Assembly (NCBI RefSeq): GCF_019802255.1
Contig: NZ_JAHYSS010000004.1
Coordinates: forward strand, 62,001 to 126,000
Direction: 5' to 3'
Source: Pedobacter polysacchareus
GTDB lineage: Bacteria; Bacteroidota; Bacteroidia; Sphingobacteriales; Sphingobacteriaceae
Length of the DNA stretch: 64,000 nucleotides
Every line of letters begins with the position of its first letter. Position 1 is the stretch's first letter. A program made the translations under genes and the position numbers. The notes under the pieces were generated by a model. It worked only from the letters and a program-made list of their open reading frames with translations, made no database searches and was not told the DNA's origin. Positions 34,352 to 43,071 of the stretch are shown here, one piece after another.

Positions 34352-35134
34352 TTATTTTTTCTGGTCGGCATAACCGAACACTTTTTGCAAAAGTGGGGTA
34401 GACCTGGCGCCCAGATTATCTCTGATTTTAAGCTCTTCCTGAGCCACTTGGATAAACATGCCGTCGATGGCCTTTTGTGCTACATAGCTGGATAAATCGG
34501 TAGTTACCGGCTTTACCATTGGCAGTTTATTGTATTGCTTCGTGGCATCGCCCCAATATTTTGCGGCACCAACTTTACTCAGGCTATTTGTAATGACTGG
34601 CTCAAACTTCTCCATCAGCTGTGCTGTAGTGACTCTTTTGAAATAATTCGTCGCGGCATCCTGCTGACCCAATAAAATATTAGTTGCATCAGCAATGGTC
34701 ATCTGTTTGGTGGCCGAAACAAAAATAGGCTTCGCCTCTTTCGCTGCATCTTCAGCAGCCCTGTTTAAGCTCAGTACCACATTATCGGCAAGGGAACCTA
34801 AACCAACGCTGCGTAAGGTCTTTTCTACCTTTTGTGCTTCTGGTGGGAAAAGGATTTTCACAGCAGCATTGCCCATAAATCCGTCTTTTGCCGATAATAA
34901 ATCTGCGCCTCTGCCGATCCCTAATTCCAGCGCTTCTTTAATCCCAAAGCCGATTTCGGAAGTACTCGGCGTACCCGTTGTTCCGGTCACGCTGTTGGAT
35001 TTATTAGTCGTTGCAGGTTTTGAAGCTGCAGTTACTTTTTTTAAAATATTACCGAGTTTTGTCTGACTTTGGGCTTCGATACTGCTGAGACTGATCAGGC
35101 AGGTGGCGAGCAAATAAATGCTAGTTCTTTTCAT
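34352..35134 (-). CDS. DUF4197 family exported protein
   Basis: From the ATG at 35134 it has 260 residues with a signal peptide (MKRTSIYLLATCLISLSSIEAQS). The body matches DUF4197: IKEALELGIGRGADLLS, GFMGNAAVKILFPPEAQKVE and DNVVLSLNRAAEDAAKEAKPIF. The fold is helical and the function of the family is unknown. The gene overlaps the 3' end of the vWA gene by 14 bases, so they are coupled. Confidence 0.85.
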   Translation of the reverse strand: MKRTSIYLLATCLISLSSIEAQSQTKLGNILKKVTAASKPATTNKSNSVTGTTGTPSTSEIGFGIKEALELGIGRGADLLSAKDGFMGNAAVKILFPPEAQKVEKTLRSVGLGSLADNVVLSLNRAAEDAAKEAKPIFVSATKQMTIADATNILLGQQDAATNYFKRVTTAQLMEKFEPVITNSLSKVGAAKYWGDATKQYNKLPMVKPVTTDLSSYVAQKAIDGMFIQVAQEELKIRDNLGARSTPLLQKVFGYADQKK

Positions 35135-37136
35135 TGAATTTGTTTGTGTTTTCAATACTAAGCAAATCTTTGGCCAATAAAGCAGCCGACTTTACTAAAT
35201 TTATAAACTCGGCACGGTATCCTTCGGTATCTTTTCCCTTTGCAGCCTGCGCCATGCGGATGACTTGCTCATAATTGGCATCACGTTTATATTCCGATTG
35301 GCGCAATAACAAGCCAAATTCTGCGACAGCCGCCGCAAAACGGAAATGCTCAGAGGCCTTGTCAAATGGCGAATTGGTATCCAGCACTGCTTTTTGCAGT
35401 AACTTACTTTGATGGCCATCCGGTTGTTTGTAACGAAGCTTTACCATGAGCATTTCCGGACTGCCATTATTACTGGCGATAACTTCATATTTCTGATATT
35501 TCAAAGGGTCAATGAACGGTGTAAATCCACTTTTAACCCCAAAAGGAATCACTTCATAGAAAGCGGTTACCGTGTGTCCTGCACCCATATCGCCGGCATC
35601 TTTACGGTCGTTATTAAAATCTTCATCTGCTAATAAGCGGTTTTCATAACCAATCAAACGGTAGGCCTGCACTTTCGAAGGATTGAATTCTACCTGTAAT
35701 TTCAGATCTTTGGCTACGGTAAATAAGGTGCCTCCAAATTCATTGATCAGTACTTTTCTGGCTTCGGAAATATTGTCGATATAGGCATAATTACCATTGC
35801 CTTTATCAGCAAGCGTTTCCATTTTGCTGTCTTTGATATTGCCCATTCCATAACCTAATACCGTTAGGAAGATGCCGCTTTTTCTTTTTTCTTCAATTAG
35901 TCTTTCCATCTCCTGATCGCTGGAAGCACCCACATTGAAATCCCCATCTGTGGCAAGAATGATCCTGTTATTCCCCTTTTTGATGAAGTTTTCTGCAGCT
36001 ACTTTGTAAGCCATTTCCAGGCCTTTTCCACCGGCTGTACCACCGCCTGCCATCAATTTATCTAAAGCATCTTTGATGGTGGTTTTCGCCGAACCTGGGG
36101 TAGAAGGTAAGACCAGTTCAGTTCTGCCTGCATACACTACAATAGCGACGTGGTCGTTGGGACGCAATTGATCTGTTAATAATTTGAAAGAGGAAATCAG
36201 CAGCGGTAATTTATTTGATTCGGCCATAGAACCAGATACGTCAATCAGGAACACCAGGTTGGCAGCCGGCAAAGACGCAGTGTTGATGCGTCTGGCCTGC
36301 AAAGAAATTTTGACTAGTTTATGCTGAGGATTCCATGGGGCAGCTGCGATTTCTGTACCGATGTTTACCGGATCATTTCCGCCAGGCTGAGGATAATCGT
36401 AATTAAAATAATTGACCATCTCCTCAATTCTCACCGCATCTTTAGGGGGCAATGCGCCATTGTTCAGGTAACGGCGTACATTGCTATAGGCCGCGGCATC
36501 TACATCTATTGAAAAAGTAGAAAGTGGTGTTTTATTGGGAGCGATGAAGCCATTTTCCTGAATAGGTTTATAGCTTTCGGTATTACTTGCTGAACGGAAT
36601 TCATTGCGCTCAATTCTTCGGATCTGCATGCGGCTAACAGCAGGTTTCGATAGGATTGTTCTTGCTTCGCTGACGATCACTCCAGGGCTTCCGGTAGTGA
36701 TGACGTTATAGGCTGCGATGTCTGCCGATGGATCCCCTTCCAAGGTTCTCATTCCTGGATCTTTAATCGCAATTCCCCGTATCCGGATCATATTTTTTGC
36801 TTTATTTCTCGCTATTTCTTCTTTGGCCAGTTTTTTTGCCGCACTGGGATCAATGATCAGCTTCACATTCAGGATACTTTTTGTTCCGATGCTGAGTCTT
36901 TTGCTATAGTATCCCGGAGCTTGAAAGCGCAATTCCTGATCGCTATCATCCAGGATGATCGTGTATTCACCAGCCCGGTTTGTGGCGGCTGATCTGCTTC
37001 CGGAAAGATTGCTGACCGTAGCGTTGGCAATCCCAGCGCCATTTCCAATCACTTTACCTTGTATTTTCTTGATTGCGGAAGCATTAAATCCCAGCAGTAC
37101 AAGTACCAGGAAAAGGGGGAAGAATATGTTTCTCAT
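35121..37136 (-). CDS. Exported von Willebrand factor A domain protein
   Basis: The protein has 671 residues from the ATG at 37136. The order is: signal peptide (FFPLFLVLVLLGFNAS), a carboxypeptidase-regulatory-like domain (QGKVIGNGAGIANATVSN), a von Willebrand N-terminal domain (TPLSTFSIDVDAAAYSNVRR), a vWA domain with an intact metal site (FLIDVSGSMAESNKL), and a C-terminal DUF3520-like region. The metal-ion-dependent adhesion site implies protein or ligand binding at the cell surface or periplasm. It diverges by about 100 bases from the ECF sigma factor and may be its target. This link is inference. Confidence 0.9.
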   Translation of the reverse strand: MRNIFFPLFLVLVLLGFNASAIKKIQGKVIGNGAGIANATVSNLSGSRSAATNRAGEYTIILDDSDQELRFQAPGYYSKRLSIGTKSILNVKLIIDPSAAKKLAKEEIARNKAKNMIRIRGIAIKDPGMRTLEGDPSADIAAYNVITTGSPGVIVSEARTILSKPAVSRMQIRRIERNEFRSASNTESYKPIQENGFIAPNKTPLSTFSIDVDAAAYSNVRRYLNNGALPPKDAVRIEEMVNYFNYDYPQPGGNDPVNIGTEIAAAPWNPQHKLVKISLQARRINTASLPAANLVFLIDVSGSMAESNKLPLLISSFKLLTDQLRPNDHVAIVVYAGRTELVLPSTPGSAKTTIKDALDKLMAGGGTAGGKGLEMAYKVAAENFIKKGNNRIILATDGDFNVGASSDQEMERLIEEKRKSGIFLTVLGYGMGNIKDSKMETLADKGNGNYAYIDNISEARKVLINEFGGTLFTVAKDLKLQVEFNPSKVQAYRLIGYENRLLADEDFNNDRKDAGDMGAGHTVTAFYEVIPFGVKSGFTPFIDPLKYQKYEVIASNNGSPEMLMVKLRYKQPDGHQSKLLQKAVLDTNSPFDKASEHFRFAAAVAEFGLLLRQSEYKRDANYEQVIRMAQAAKGKDTEGYRAEFINLVKSAALLAKDLLSIENTNKFNEKN

Positions 37137-37235
37137 AATTTCATTGATTTCCAGAATGATGTAAGCTTTGAAGAATTTCCACACCTTTATCAGAAAATAT
37201 TTTTATACTTGATCGAATTATGTTCTATACCGCAA

Positions 37236-37814
37236 TTGAAATTTATTAAAAACAATACCAGAATTCAGGAGCAGGACGATGCTGCTTTGATTGCCCGATA
37301 TAAAATCAGCGGCGATCTGGAATCATTGGGCCAGCTTTACAATAAATACATGCACCTGGTATTTGGGGTTTGCCTCAATTACCTGAAAGATGAAGAGCAG
37401 AGTAAGGATGCGGTCATGCAGATCTTCGAAGAACTGGTGGTCAAACTGAAAGTTCATGAAGTGCAGAACTTCAAAAGCTGGCTTCATGTGCTATCCAGAA
37501 ATTACTGTTTAATGGCCATCCGTAAAAATTCCAAGCATACCACCGTTTCCATGGAGGATACTTTTGTGGAAAACACGGAATTTGTGCATCTTGATATCGA
37601 TGATACAAAGGAAGAGAAACTGACTGTGATGGAAAGGTGTATGGAGAAACTGCCGGAAGAGCAGCGCATTAGTGTGCAATTGTTCTATCTGGAAGAGAAA
37701 TGTTATAAAGAAGTTGCAGATCTTACCGGATATGAAATGTTGAAGGTGAAGAGTTATATCCAGAATGGAAAGCGGAACTTGAAAATTTGTATAGAAAAAA
37801 ATAGTGGTGAATAA
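37236..37814 (+). CDS. ECF-type RNA polymerase sigma factor
   Basis: The protein shows sigma-70 region 2 (LGQLYNKYMHLVFGVCLNYLKDEEQSKDAV and FKSWLHVLSRNYCLMAIRK, read across residues 25-95) and region 4 (LPEEQRISVQLFYLEEKCYKEVADLTG). The open frame starts far upstream at 37059, inside the vWA gene's promoter region and coding end. The best start is TTG at 37236 (192 residues, normal for ECF factors), because no suitable ATG exists in frame. Its stop overlaps the start of the next gene, a likely membrane anti-sigma partner. Confidence 0.85.
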   Translation: MKFIKNNTRIQEQDDAALIARYKISGDLESLGQLYNKYMHLVFGVCLNYLKDEEQSKDAVMQIFEELVVKLKVHEVQNFKSWLHVLSRNYCLMAIRKNSKHTTVSMEDTFVENTEFVHLDIDDTKEEKLTVMERCMEKLPEEQRISVQLFYLEEKCYKEVADLTGYEMLKVKSYIQNGKRNLKICIEKNSGE

Positions 37815-39024
37815 CGATTGGTTAGATATAGCAGTTTTAGAAGATTACCTGGATGGTAAGCTTGATGCCAAAACCATGAATAGGGTGGAGCGGGAAGCGC
37901 TTGAGGATCCTTTCGTGGCAGAAGCTTTGGCTGGACTGAGTGCTTCGCCTAAACGCTCTTTAGCGTCGATTTCTTTACTGCAGAAACAATTGCAGGAACG
38001 CATTGCGGATCATCAGGCAGAAAAGAAAACAAAGGTGATCACCTGGCAGCGACTGAGTATTGCAGCAACGGCAGCAGTATTGTTTATCGCGGTGAGCGTG
38101 GTTTTCTGGATGAAAGAAGTGGCACAGCAAAATCAGCTGGCTAAACAAGGAAAAGAAGTAGAAGTCAATTTAAATCCTGCTGCTGGAACGGTAGTTCCTG
38201 CGGATCAAGGCGCATTGGCAAAAAATAAAGTCGAAGAAAGAACTGAAGCAGCTGCCGCCGGACAAGCAGCGGCAAATGCAGGTGCCTCTGCGGAGGTGGT
38301 TGCTAAAGAAGCAGTGATCGCAGCAGCTGTTCGAGCGGCAAAGACGAACAGCTATGCGGCAAATACACAGAAAAAAGCAGCAGTAGCCAATCAAGCTGTG
38401 GCAAGCGATGTGATGGCCGCTGATGTGGTCTCCAGCGATAGAATGGCAAAAGCAGCACAAAGCGCTTATGCTAGTCCGATGGCAAGATCTATGCGGACCG
38501 TTTCCGCGCCTATGATACAAGGAAAGGTAGTTTCAGATGTAGATGGGAAACCCTTGTCTGGTGTAGCTGTACAAGCTTTGCCAGGTAAGGTAGGAGGTGT
38601 AGCGATCACAGGTATTAACGGGGAGTTCAAGATTCCTGCCGATAGTATGGGGAAGGTTTATACAGTTGCTTTGAGTCATCCAGGTTATGTACCTGAACAG
38701 GTGGTAGTGCGATTGAATGAACCGCTGGGGATTACCTTGAAAAAAGAATTGAACCCTGTTGCTGCCGCTAAACCGGTAGTTGGCTGGACTAAATACGAGC
38801 AATATCTTCAGGAAAACAATCAGCTGACCAAAGAAAGCACGCTAGGTGCAATTTTAGAACTCAGCTTTGCAATAGGAAAAGACGGCCGGCCTTACGACTT
38901 TAAAATACTCCGGACCTTTGGTGCGAAATATGAAAAAGAAGCCATTCGCTTAATCTCAGAAGGCCCAAAATGGGAACTGCCTGCTGATCCTAAAGCAAGA
39001 CTAAAGCTCGGCGTAAAGTTCTAA
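37804..39024 (+). CDS. Membrane protein with Ala-rich linker, CarboxypepD_reg-like and TonB-C-like domains; probable anti-sigma
   Basis: The 406-residue protein begins at GTG 37804 or 37807 and overlaps the sigma-factor stop. An N-terminal cytoplasmic part (DWLDIAVLEDYLDGKLDAKT) resembles zinc-less anti-sigma heads. A single membrane helix follows (LSIAATAAVLFIAVSVVFWM, about residues 83-102), then a long Ala-rich linker, a carboxypeptidase-regulatory-like domain (QGKVVSDVDGKPLSGVAV) and a C-terminal segment like TonB's (GKDGRPYDFKILRTFGAKYEKEA). This layout fits a membrane anti-sigma or signal sensor. The exact class is not proven. Confidence 0.75.
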   Translation: MVNNDWLDIAVLEDYLDGKLDAKTMNRVEREALEDPFVAEALAGLSASPKRSLASISLLQKQLQERIADHQAEKKTKVITWQRLSIAATAAVLFIAVSVVFWMKEVAQQNQLAKQGKEVEVNLNPAAGTVVPADQGALAKNKVEERTEAAAAGQAAANAGASAEVVAKEAVIAAAVRAAKTNSYAANTQKKAAVANQAVASDVMAADVVSSDRMAKAAQSAYASPMARSMRTVSAPMIQGKVVSDVDGKPLSGVAVQALPGKVGGVAITGINGEFKIPADSMGKVYTVALSHPGYVPEQVVVRLNEPLGITLKKELNPVAAAKPVVGWTKYEQYLQENNQLTKESTLGAILELSFAIGKDGRPYDFKILRTFGAKYEKEAIRLISEGPKWELPADPKARLKLGVKF

Positions 39025-39056
39025 AAGATCAATCACCTTCATGAAAATATCTTCAT

Positions 39057-39094
39057 AAAAAAACCGGAACGCTTTAAGCGGTTCCGGTTTTTTT
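39057..39094. terminator. Bidirectional terminator
   Basis: A 9-bp core stem AACCGGAAC / GTTCCGGTT with an inner GCTT/AAGC pairing is flanked by a run of A on the left and T on the right. It separates the anti-sigma-like gene from the convergent phosphate permease. Confidence 0.9.
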
Positions 39095-39133
39095 ATGGGA
39101 AGTACTCCCTATATTATTTTTATGCTTTATTGA

Positions 39134-40144
39134 TTAAAAGAAAAGGTGGATCACACTGTATACAATTGCAGCAAGCGTAGCAGATACTGGAATGGTCAAT
39201 ACCCATGCCCATAATAAGCTCACGGTTACTCCCCAGCGTACTGCGGATACTCTTTTCAGTAAACCTACCCCAACAATCGAACCTGTGATCGTGTGTGTAG
39301 TAGATACTGGGATACCAAAATGCTCAGTGATTCCTAAAGTCACGGCACCAGCAGTTTCTGCGGCTACCCCTTCAAAAGCATTCACTTTAGTAATTTTAGA
39401 ACCCATTGTTTTCACAATTTTCCAGCCACCGCTCATGGTTCCTAATGCGATTGCCGCATAACAGGAGATAGGGATCCATTCTGGCATAGTGTCACCAGTT
39501 TTAAGGACGTTTGCAGCCACCATCGCTACGTAAATGATACCCATTACTTTTTGCGCATCATTACCACCGTGAGTAAAACTCAGGGCAGCAGAAGAGATCA
39601 ACTGTAATCTTTTGAACCATTTCTCTGCAACAGAGGGGCGTGCATTTTTGGAAATATGAAGGATAATAATAGATATAATCACGGAGATCACCATACCAAT
39701 AACCGGAGCGAGCACAATAAAGGCGACTACTTTCAGGATTGGAGCAAGGTTAATGGCATCCATTACACCCACACCTAGGGTGAATGCTTTAGCCATACCG
39801 GCACCGGCAAAACCACCGATCAGGGTGTGTGAAGAGCTGGAAGGAATTCCGAACCACCAGGTAAAAAGATTCCAGGTGATGGCAGCCAGAAGGCCAGCCA
39901 GGATCACTTCCAGGGTAATAAAGTTTTCCACTACCGTTTTTGCAATGGTGTTGGCTACTTTATGGTCAGTGAAATAAAAATAGGCGGCGAAATTGAAGAG
40001 CGCGGCCCATAATACTGCCTGAAAAGGTGATAATACTTTCGTAGATACAATGGTAGCAATAGAATTTGCCGCATCATGAAAGCCATTGATATAATCGAAG
40101 GCAATTGCCAGGACAATTACAACGACTAATAAGGTAGTTACCAT
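39134..40144 (-). CDS. PiT-family inorganic phosphate transporter
   Basis: A 336-residue integral membrane phosphate permease of the PiT family with about ten helices. The signature motifs are present in duplicate: INGFHDAANSIAT near residue 19 and HGGNDAQKVMGI near residue 190, matching GxND. The DUF47 protein's stop lies 12 bases upstream, a standard PiT-partner arrangement. It is the last gene of the minus-strand run that includes an HD hydrolase and a kinase. Confidence 0.93.
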   Translation of the reverse strand: MVTTLLVVVIVLAIAFDYINGFHDAANSIATIVSTKVLSPFQAVLWAALFNFAAYFYFTDHKVANTIAKTVVENFITLEVILAGLLAAITWNLFTWWFGIPSSSSHTLIGGFAGAGMAKAFTLGVGVMDAINLAPILKVVAFIVLAPVIGMVISVIISIIILHISKNARPSVAEKWFKRLQLISSAALSFTHGGNDAQKVMGIIYVAMVAANVLKTGDTMPEWIPISCYAAIALGTMSGGWKIVKTMGSKITKVNAFEGVAAETAGAVTLGITEHFGIPVSTTHTITGSIVGVGLLKRVSAVRWGVTVSLLWAWVLTIPVSATLAAIVYSVIHLFF

Positions 40145-40156
40145 TTTATTGAAGGT

Positions 40157-40798
40157 TTAAGCGTTCTTTACCAAAATAGATTCCAACACATTTGCTGCAT
40201 CTTCACATTTATCTGTAGCCATTTCTAAGGTCTGCAGTACTTCTTTTTGTTTGATCAGTTCAATTGCATTAGTTTCAAATTCGAATAAACGAGCAATCGC
40301 AAGGTTCGTCACATAGTCGGCTTGATTTTCACCACTATTGATTCTTACACAAGCATCAGCAATCACGCGGATGTTTTTGAAACTTCTCAATTCTTTAATC
40401 GCTTTATCCAAATCGGTACACATTTCTACTAACAATTCTGCTAGTTTGATCATGGCATCACCAATGTTAACAATATTGTAAAGTTCAATGTTGCTTGCAG
40501 AAGCATGAATATAATCTGCAATATCATCAACCGCACTCGCTAAGGCATGGATATCTTCCCTGTCGAATGGGGTAATGAAATTCTTGCTGAGTTCTAAGAA
40601 GATCGAATGGGTAATGTCGTCACCAACATGCTCTAAACGTTCTACTTCTTTGATGTATTCTTTTCTTCTTTCCAGATCTGTTGCGCTAAGGGCAAGCAAT
40701 AGAGCTTCAGAAATTTTCAATACATTGCTGCCTGCCTGCTCGAATAATGGCTGGAATTTTTTGTCTTTTGGCGTGAAGAACTTAAAAATGCTATTCAT
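40157..40798 (-). CDS. DUF47 / PhoU-like phosphate transport regulator
   Basis: The 213-residue all-helical protein carries the DUF47 pattern (FFTPKDKKFQPLFEQAGSNV, ERLEHVGDDITHSIFLELSKNFITPFDREDIHALASAVDDIADYIHA spread over residues 7-95). Such proteins accompany PiT permeases and regulate phosphate uptake. The PiT gene follows within 12 bases. Confidence in the pairing is high. Confidence 0.92.
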   Translation of the reverse strand: MNSIFKFFTPKDKKFQPLFEQAGSNVLKISEALLLALSATDLERRKEYIKEVERLEHVGDDITHSIFLELSKNFITPFDREDIHALASAVDDIADYIHASASNIELYNIVNIGDAMIKLAELLVEMCTDLDKAIKELRSFKNIRVIADACVRINSGENQADYVTNLAIARLFEFETNAIELIKQKEVLQTLEMATDKCEDAANVLESILVKNA

Positions 40799-40944
40799 CT
40801 GTTATATTATATTTTGTTTTAATTGTCAGATGAAACACCGCATAATGCCCTGGTCATCCTACTTATAAAATATGATACAAAAGTATGAGTGTAATGTTAA
40901 GTTAATGTTAAGTGTTAAGTTATTTTGAAAAAGCTTTGTCATTG

Positions 40945-41970
40945 TTAACCAATCTTTTGCAGGGTAAAGGCAAAAGTGGTCCCGATTTGTAACGTACTTC
41001 TTACGGAAATAATCTGTTGATGAGCCTCCAGGATATGTTTTACGATGGCAAGGCCGAGTCCAGTACCGCCTTCCTGCCTAGACCTATGAGAATCAATCCG
41101 GTAAAAACGTTCGAACAAACGAGGGAGGTGTTTTTCCTCAATTCCAATCCCATCATCGGTTACTTCAATCAGGTATTGGTCATGAAGTTCGAAGATTTTT
41201 ATGGCCGTAGAGCCATTTTCCTTCCCGTATTTGATGGAATTCTGGATCAGGTTGATCATCACCTGACGGATTTTCTCCCTATCGGCATTCACATAAGCAG
41301 GGTGGGTATATTTATCCTTGAAGGAGATGGTAATGTTTTTTTTCTTTGCTTTGTCTTCCAGGCCTTCCATTACTTCTTTAGCCAGCAGCACAAAATCAAA
41401 CTTGGTATAATTGATCGGAATTTCCCCGGATTCTAACTTAGAGATAGAGTCCAGATCATTGATCAGGTAACTTAAGCGTTCTACATTGTTTTCCGCTTTT
41501 TTCAGGAACTTCTGCGCCATTTCCGGGTCATCCAGCAGACAATCCTGTAAAGTCTCTATATAGCCTTGTACGGCAAATAGGGGAGTTTTAAACTCATGGG
41601 AAACATTCGATAAAAACTCTCTTCTAAACTGTTCCTGTTTTTTCAGAATGTCGATCTCGCGTTTTTTAGCCCCTGCCCATTCTTTTACTTCATGTTCCAC
41701 ATCATTGATGGGGTCGCTGCTCACATATTCTCCAAGTGCATCTTTTAAGTCTTTTCCCAATTTTAAGTTGTGGATCATCTTATAGATCAGCACGATTTTA
41801 GAATAGATATATTTCTCCAGCAGGTAGTAAAATACGATGAAACTGGTCATAAAAGCCACCCCAAAAGATATGGCCATAAAATACCAGCTCTGTTGGAAAT
41901 AGAAATTCACCAGGCCTATAGAAAGGCCTACTGCAAATGCAGCAATTAAAACGAGGACGCTCAACTTCAT
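40945..41970 (-). CDS. Sensor histidine kinase, PhoR-like
   Basis: The 341-residue kinase has two N-terminal membrane helices (residues about 3-22 and 31-50) with almost no periplasmic loop. The phospho-acceptor His125 is in the H-box SNVSHEFKTPLF. N-, G1- and G2-box segments are visible as NLIQNSIKYGKE, DDGIGIEE and GGTGLGLAIVKHI. No response regulator lies beside it. The short loop and the phosphate permease downstream fit PhoR, but this is inference from layout. Confidence 0.82.
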   Translation of the reverse strand: MKLSVLVLIAAFAVGLSIGLVNFYFQQSWYFMAISFGVAFMTSFIVFYYLLEKYIYSKIVLIYKMIHNLKLGKDLKDALGEYVSSDPINDVEHEVKEWAGAKKREIDILKKQEQFRREFLSNVSHEFKTPLFAVQGYIETLQDCLLDDPEMAQKFLKKAENNVERLSYLINDLDSISKLESGEIPINYTKFDFVLLAKEVMEGLEDKAKKKNITISFKDKYTHPAYVNADREKIRQVMINLIQNSIKYGKENGSTAIKIFELHDQYLIEVTDDGIGIEEKHLPRLFERFYRIDSHRSRQEGGTGLGLAIVKHILEAHQQIISVRSTLQIGTTFAFTLQKIG

Positions 41971-42004
41971 GCAGGCAATTTACAATTTAGATTTAAATTA
42001 AACG

Positions 42005-42652
42005 TTAAATCTTTCCTTCCCACTCTTTATAGAAATGATCCAGATAAACCAGCATAAAATCGTGACGCTGTGCGGCAATTTCTTTTCCGGTATTGGTTTT
42101 CATGAGGTCTTTTAATCTCAATAGCTTCTCATAAAAATGATTGATGGTGGGAGCGGTAGAATTTTTATAAACTTCCTTGCTCATGTTCAGATCTGGCGCA
42201 ATCTCAGGATCGTATAACACCCTGTTTTTATAACCGCCATAAGTGAATGCACGGGCGATACCAATGGCACCAATGGCGTCCAGACGGTCGGCATCCTGTA
42301 CAATGTCCAATTCCCTGGATTGGAAAGTGATGATCCCCAGACTAGCTTTGTAGCTGAGGTTTCTGATGATTTGCTGAACATGAAGGATCTGTGCAGGGGC
42401 AAGGCCTAATTCCGTCAGAAAATCTCCGGCCATTTTTGGGCCGATTTCTTCATCCCCATCGTTAAACTTTGGGTCGGCAATGTCATGTAAAAGTGCAGCA
42501 AGAGCCACAATCAGTTGGTCCCCTTTTTCTGATTGATTGATAAGCAGGGCATTCTTGTACACACGTTCAATGTGAAACCAATCATGCCCGGCTTCTGCTC
42601 CTGCTAAAGTTTTTTTAACAAAGGCAATGGTCTGTTCCAGGATCTCATTCAT
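42005..42652 (-). CDS. HD-domain phosphohydrolase
   Basis: A 215-residue protein with the HD-domain metal pattern: GHDWFHIERV, ALLHDIADPKFND and a later DADRLDAIGAIGIAR. These are YedJ-type HD hydrolases with metal-dependent phosphatase activity toward nucleotides or related substrates. Substrate is unknown. It lies 34 bases before the histidine kinase on the same strand and may be co-transcribed with it. Confidence 0.88.
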   Translation of the reverse strand: MNEILEQTIAFVKKTLAGAEAGHDWFHIERVYKNALLINQSEKGDQLIVALAALLHDIADPKFNDGDEEIGPKMAGDFLTELGLAPAQILHVQQIIRNLSYKASLGIITFQSRELDIVQDADRLDAIGAIGIARAFTYGGYKNRVLYDPEIAPDLNMSKEVYKNSTAPTINHFYEKLLRLKDLMKTNTGKEIAAQRHDFMLVYLDHFYKEWEGKI

Positions 42653-42713
42653 ATCATTTTGCTTTGCTGCAAAAGTATCTGAAATCCACCACAGGAAAAA
42701 ATGATTTGTAGAA

Positions 42714-42974
42714 TTAACCGGAAGCTCTTAGTGCTTCAACGAATTCTGCGGGCTTAAAATAAAGAAGTTGGTTGGGTTTGACATCCAGGATGCCGGCGAT
42801 CTGACACAATCGCTCTACGGTAAGTTTACTGTGGCCCAGTTCGATTTTACTGTAGGCATTTTGAGAGATGTGGAGCTTTGCAGCTAGGTACTCCTGAGTT
42901 AAGGATTTGATTTTCCTGATCTTTTTGATCGTGGTTGGAATCTCTCTAACGTTAATTTCGAGTTGCTCATTCAT
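42714..42974 (-). CDS. XRE-family DNA-binding regulator
   Basis: The 86-residue protein is mostly a Cro/C1-type helix-turn-helix (LTQEYLAAKLHISQNAYSKI then ELGHSKLTVERLCQIAGIL). There is no sensory domain. A perfect 17-bp inverted repeat lies just upstream at 42986-43027, ending 12 bases before the start codon, and is probably its operator for autoregulation. It is followed 61 bases later by the HD hydrolase gene. Confidence 0.88.
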   Translation of the reverse strand: MNEQLEINVREIPTTIKKIRKIKSLTQEYLAAKLHISQNAYSKIELGHSKLTVERLCQIAGILDVKPNQLLYFKPAEFVEALRASG

Positions 42975-42985
42975 AGTCTTGGGAA

Positions 42986-43027
42986 GTTTAGTTTACGTTT
43001 ATTCTCAAGTATAAACGTAAACTAAAC
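42986..43027. promoter_or_regulatory. Perfect 17-bp inverted repeat upstream of the XRE regulator
   Basis: Left arm GTTTAGTTTACGTTTAT (42986-43002) and right arm ATAAACGTAAACTAAAC (43011-43027) are exact reverse complements, with an 8-base spacer. No T-run follows on either strand, which argues against a terminator. It spans where a promoter would be. Confidence 0.8.
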
Positions 43028-43071
43028 AAGAATAGATGTTAAAAAAGAAAAAAAAACGTAATTTCTCTAAT

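Noticed and set aside
37059-37235. Long N-terminal extension of the ECF sigma factor
   Set aside because: It would run through the start of the divergent vWA gene and its promoter, and lacks any sigma-factor sequence.
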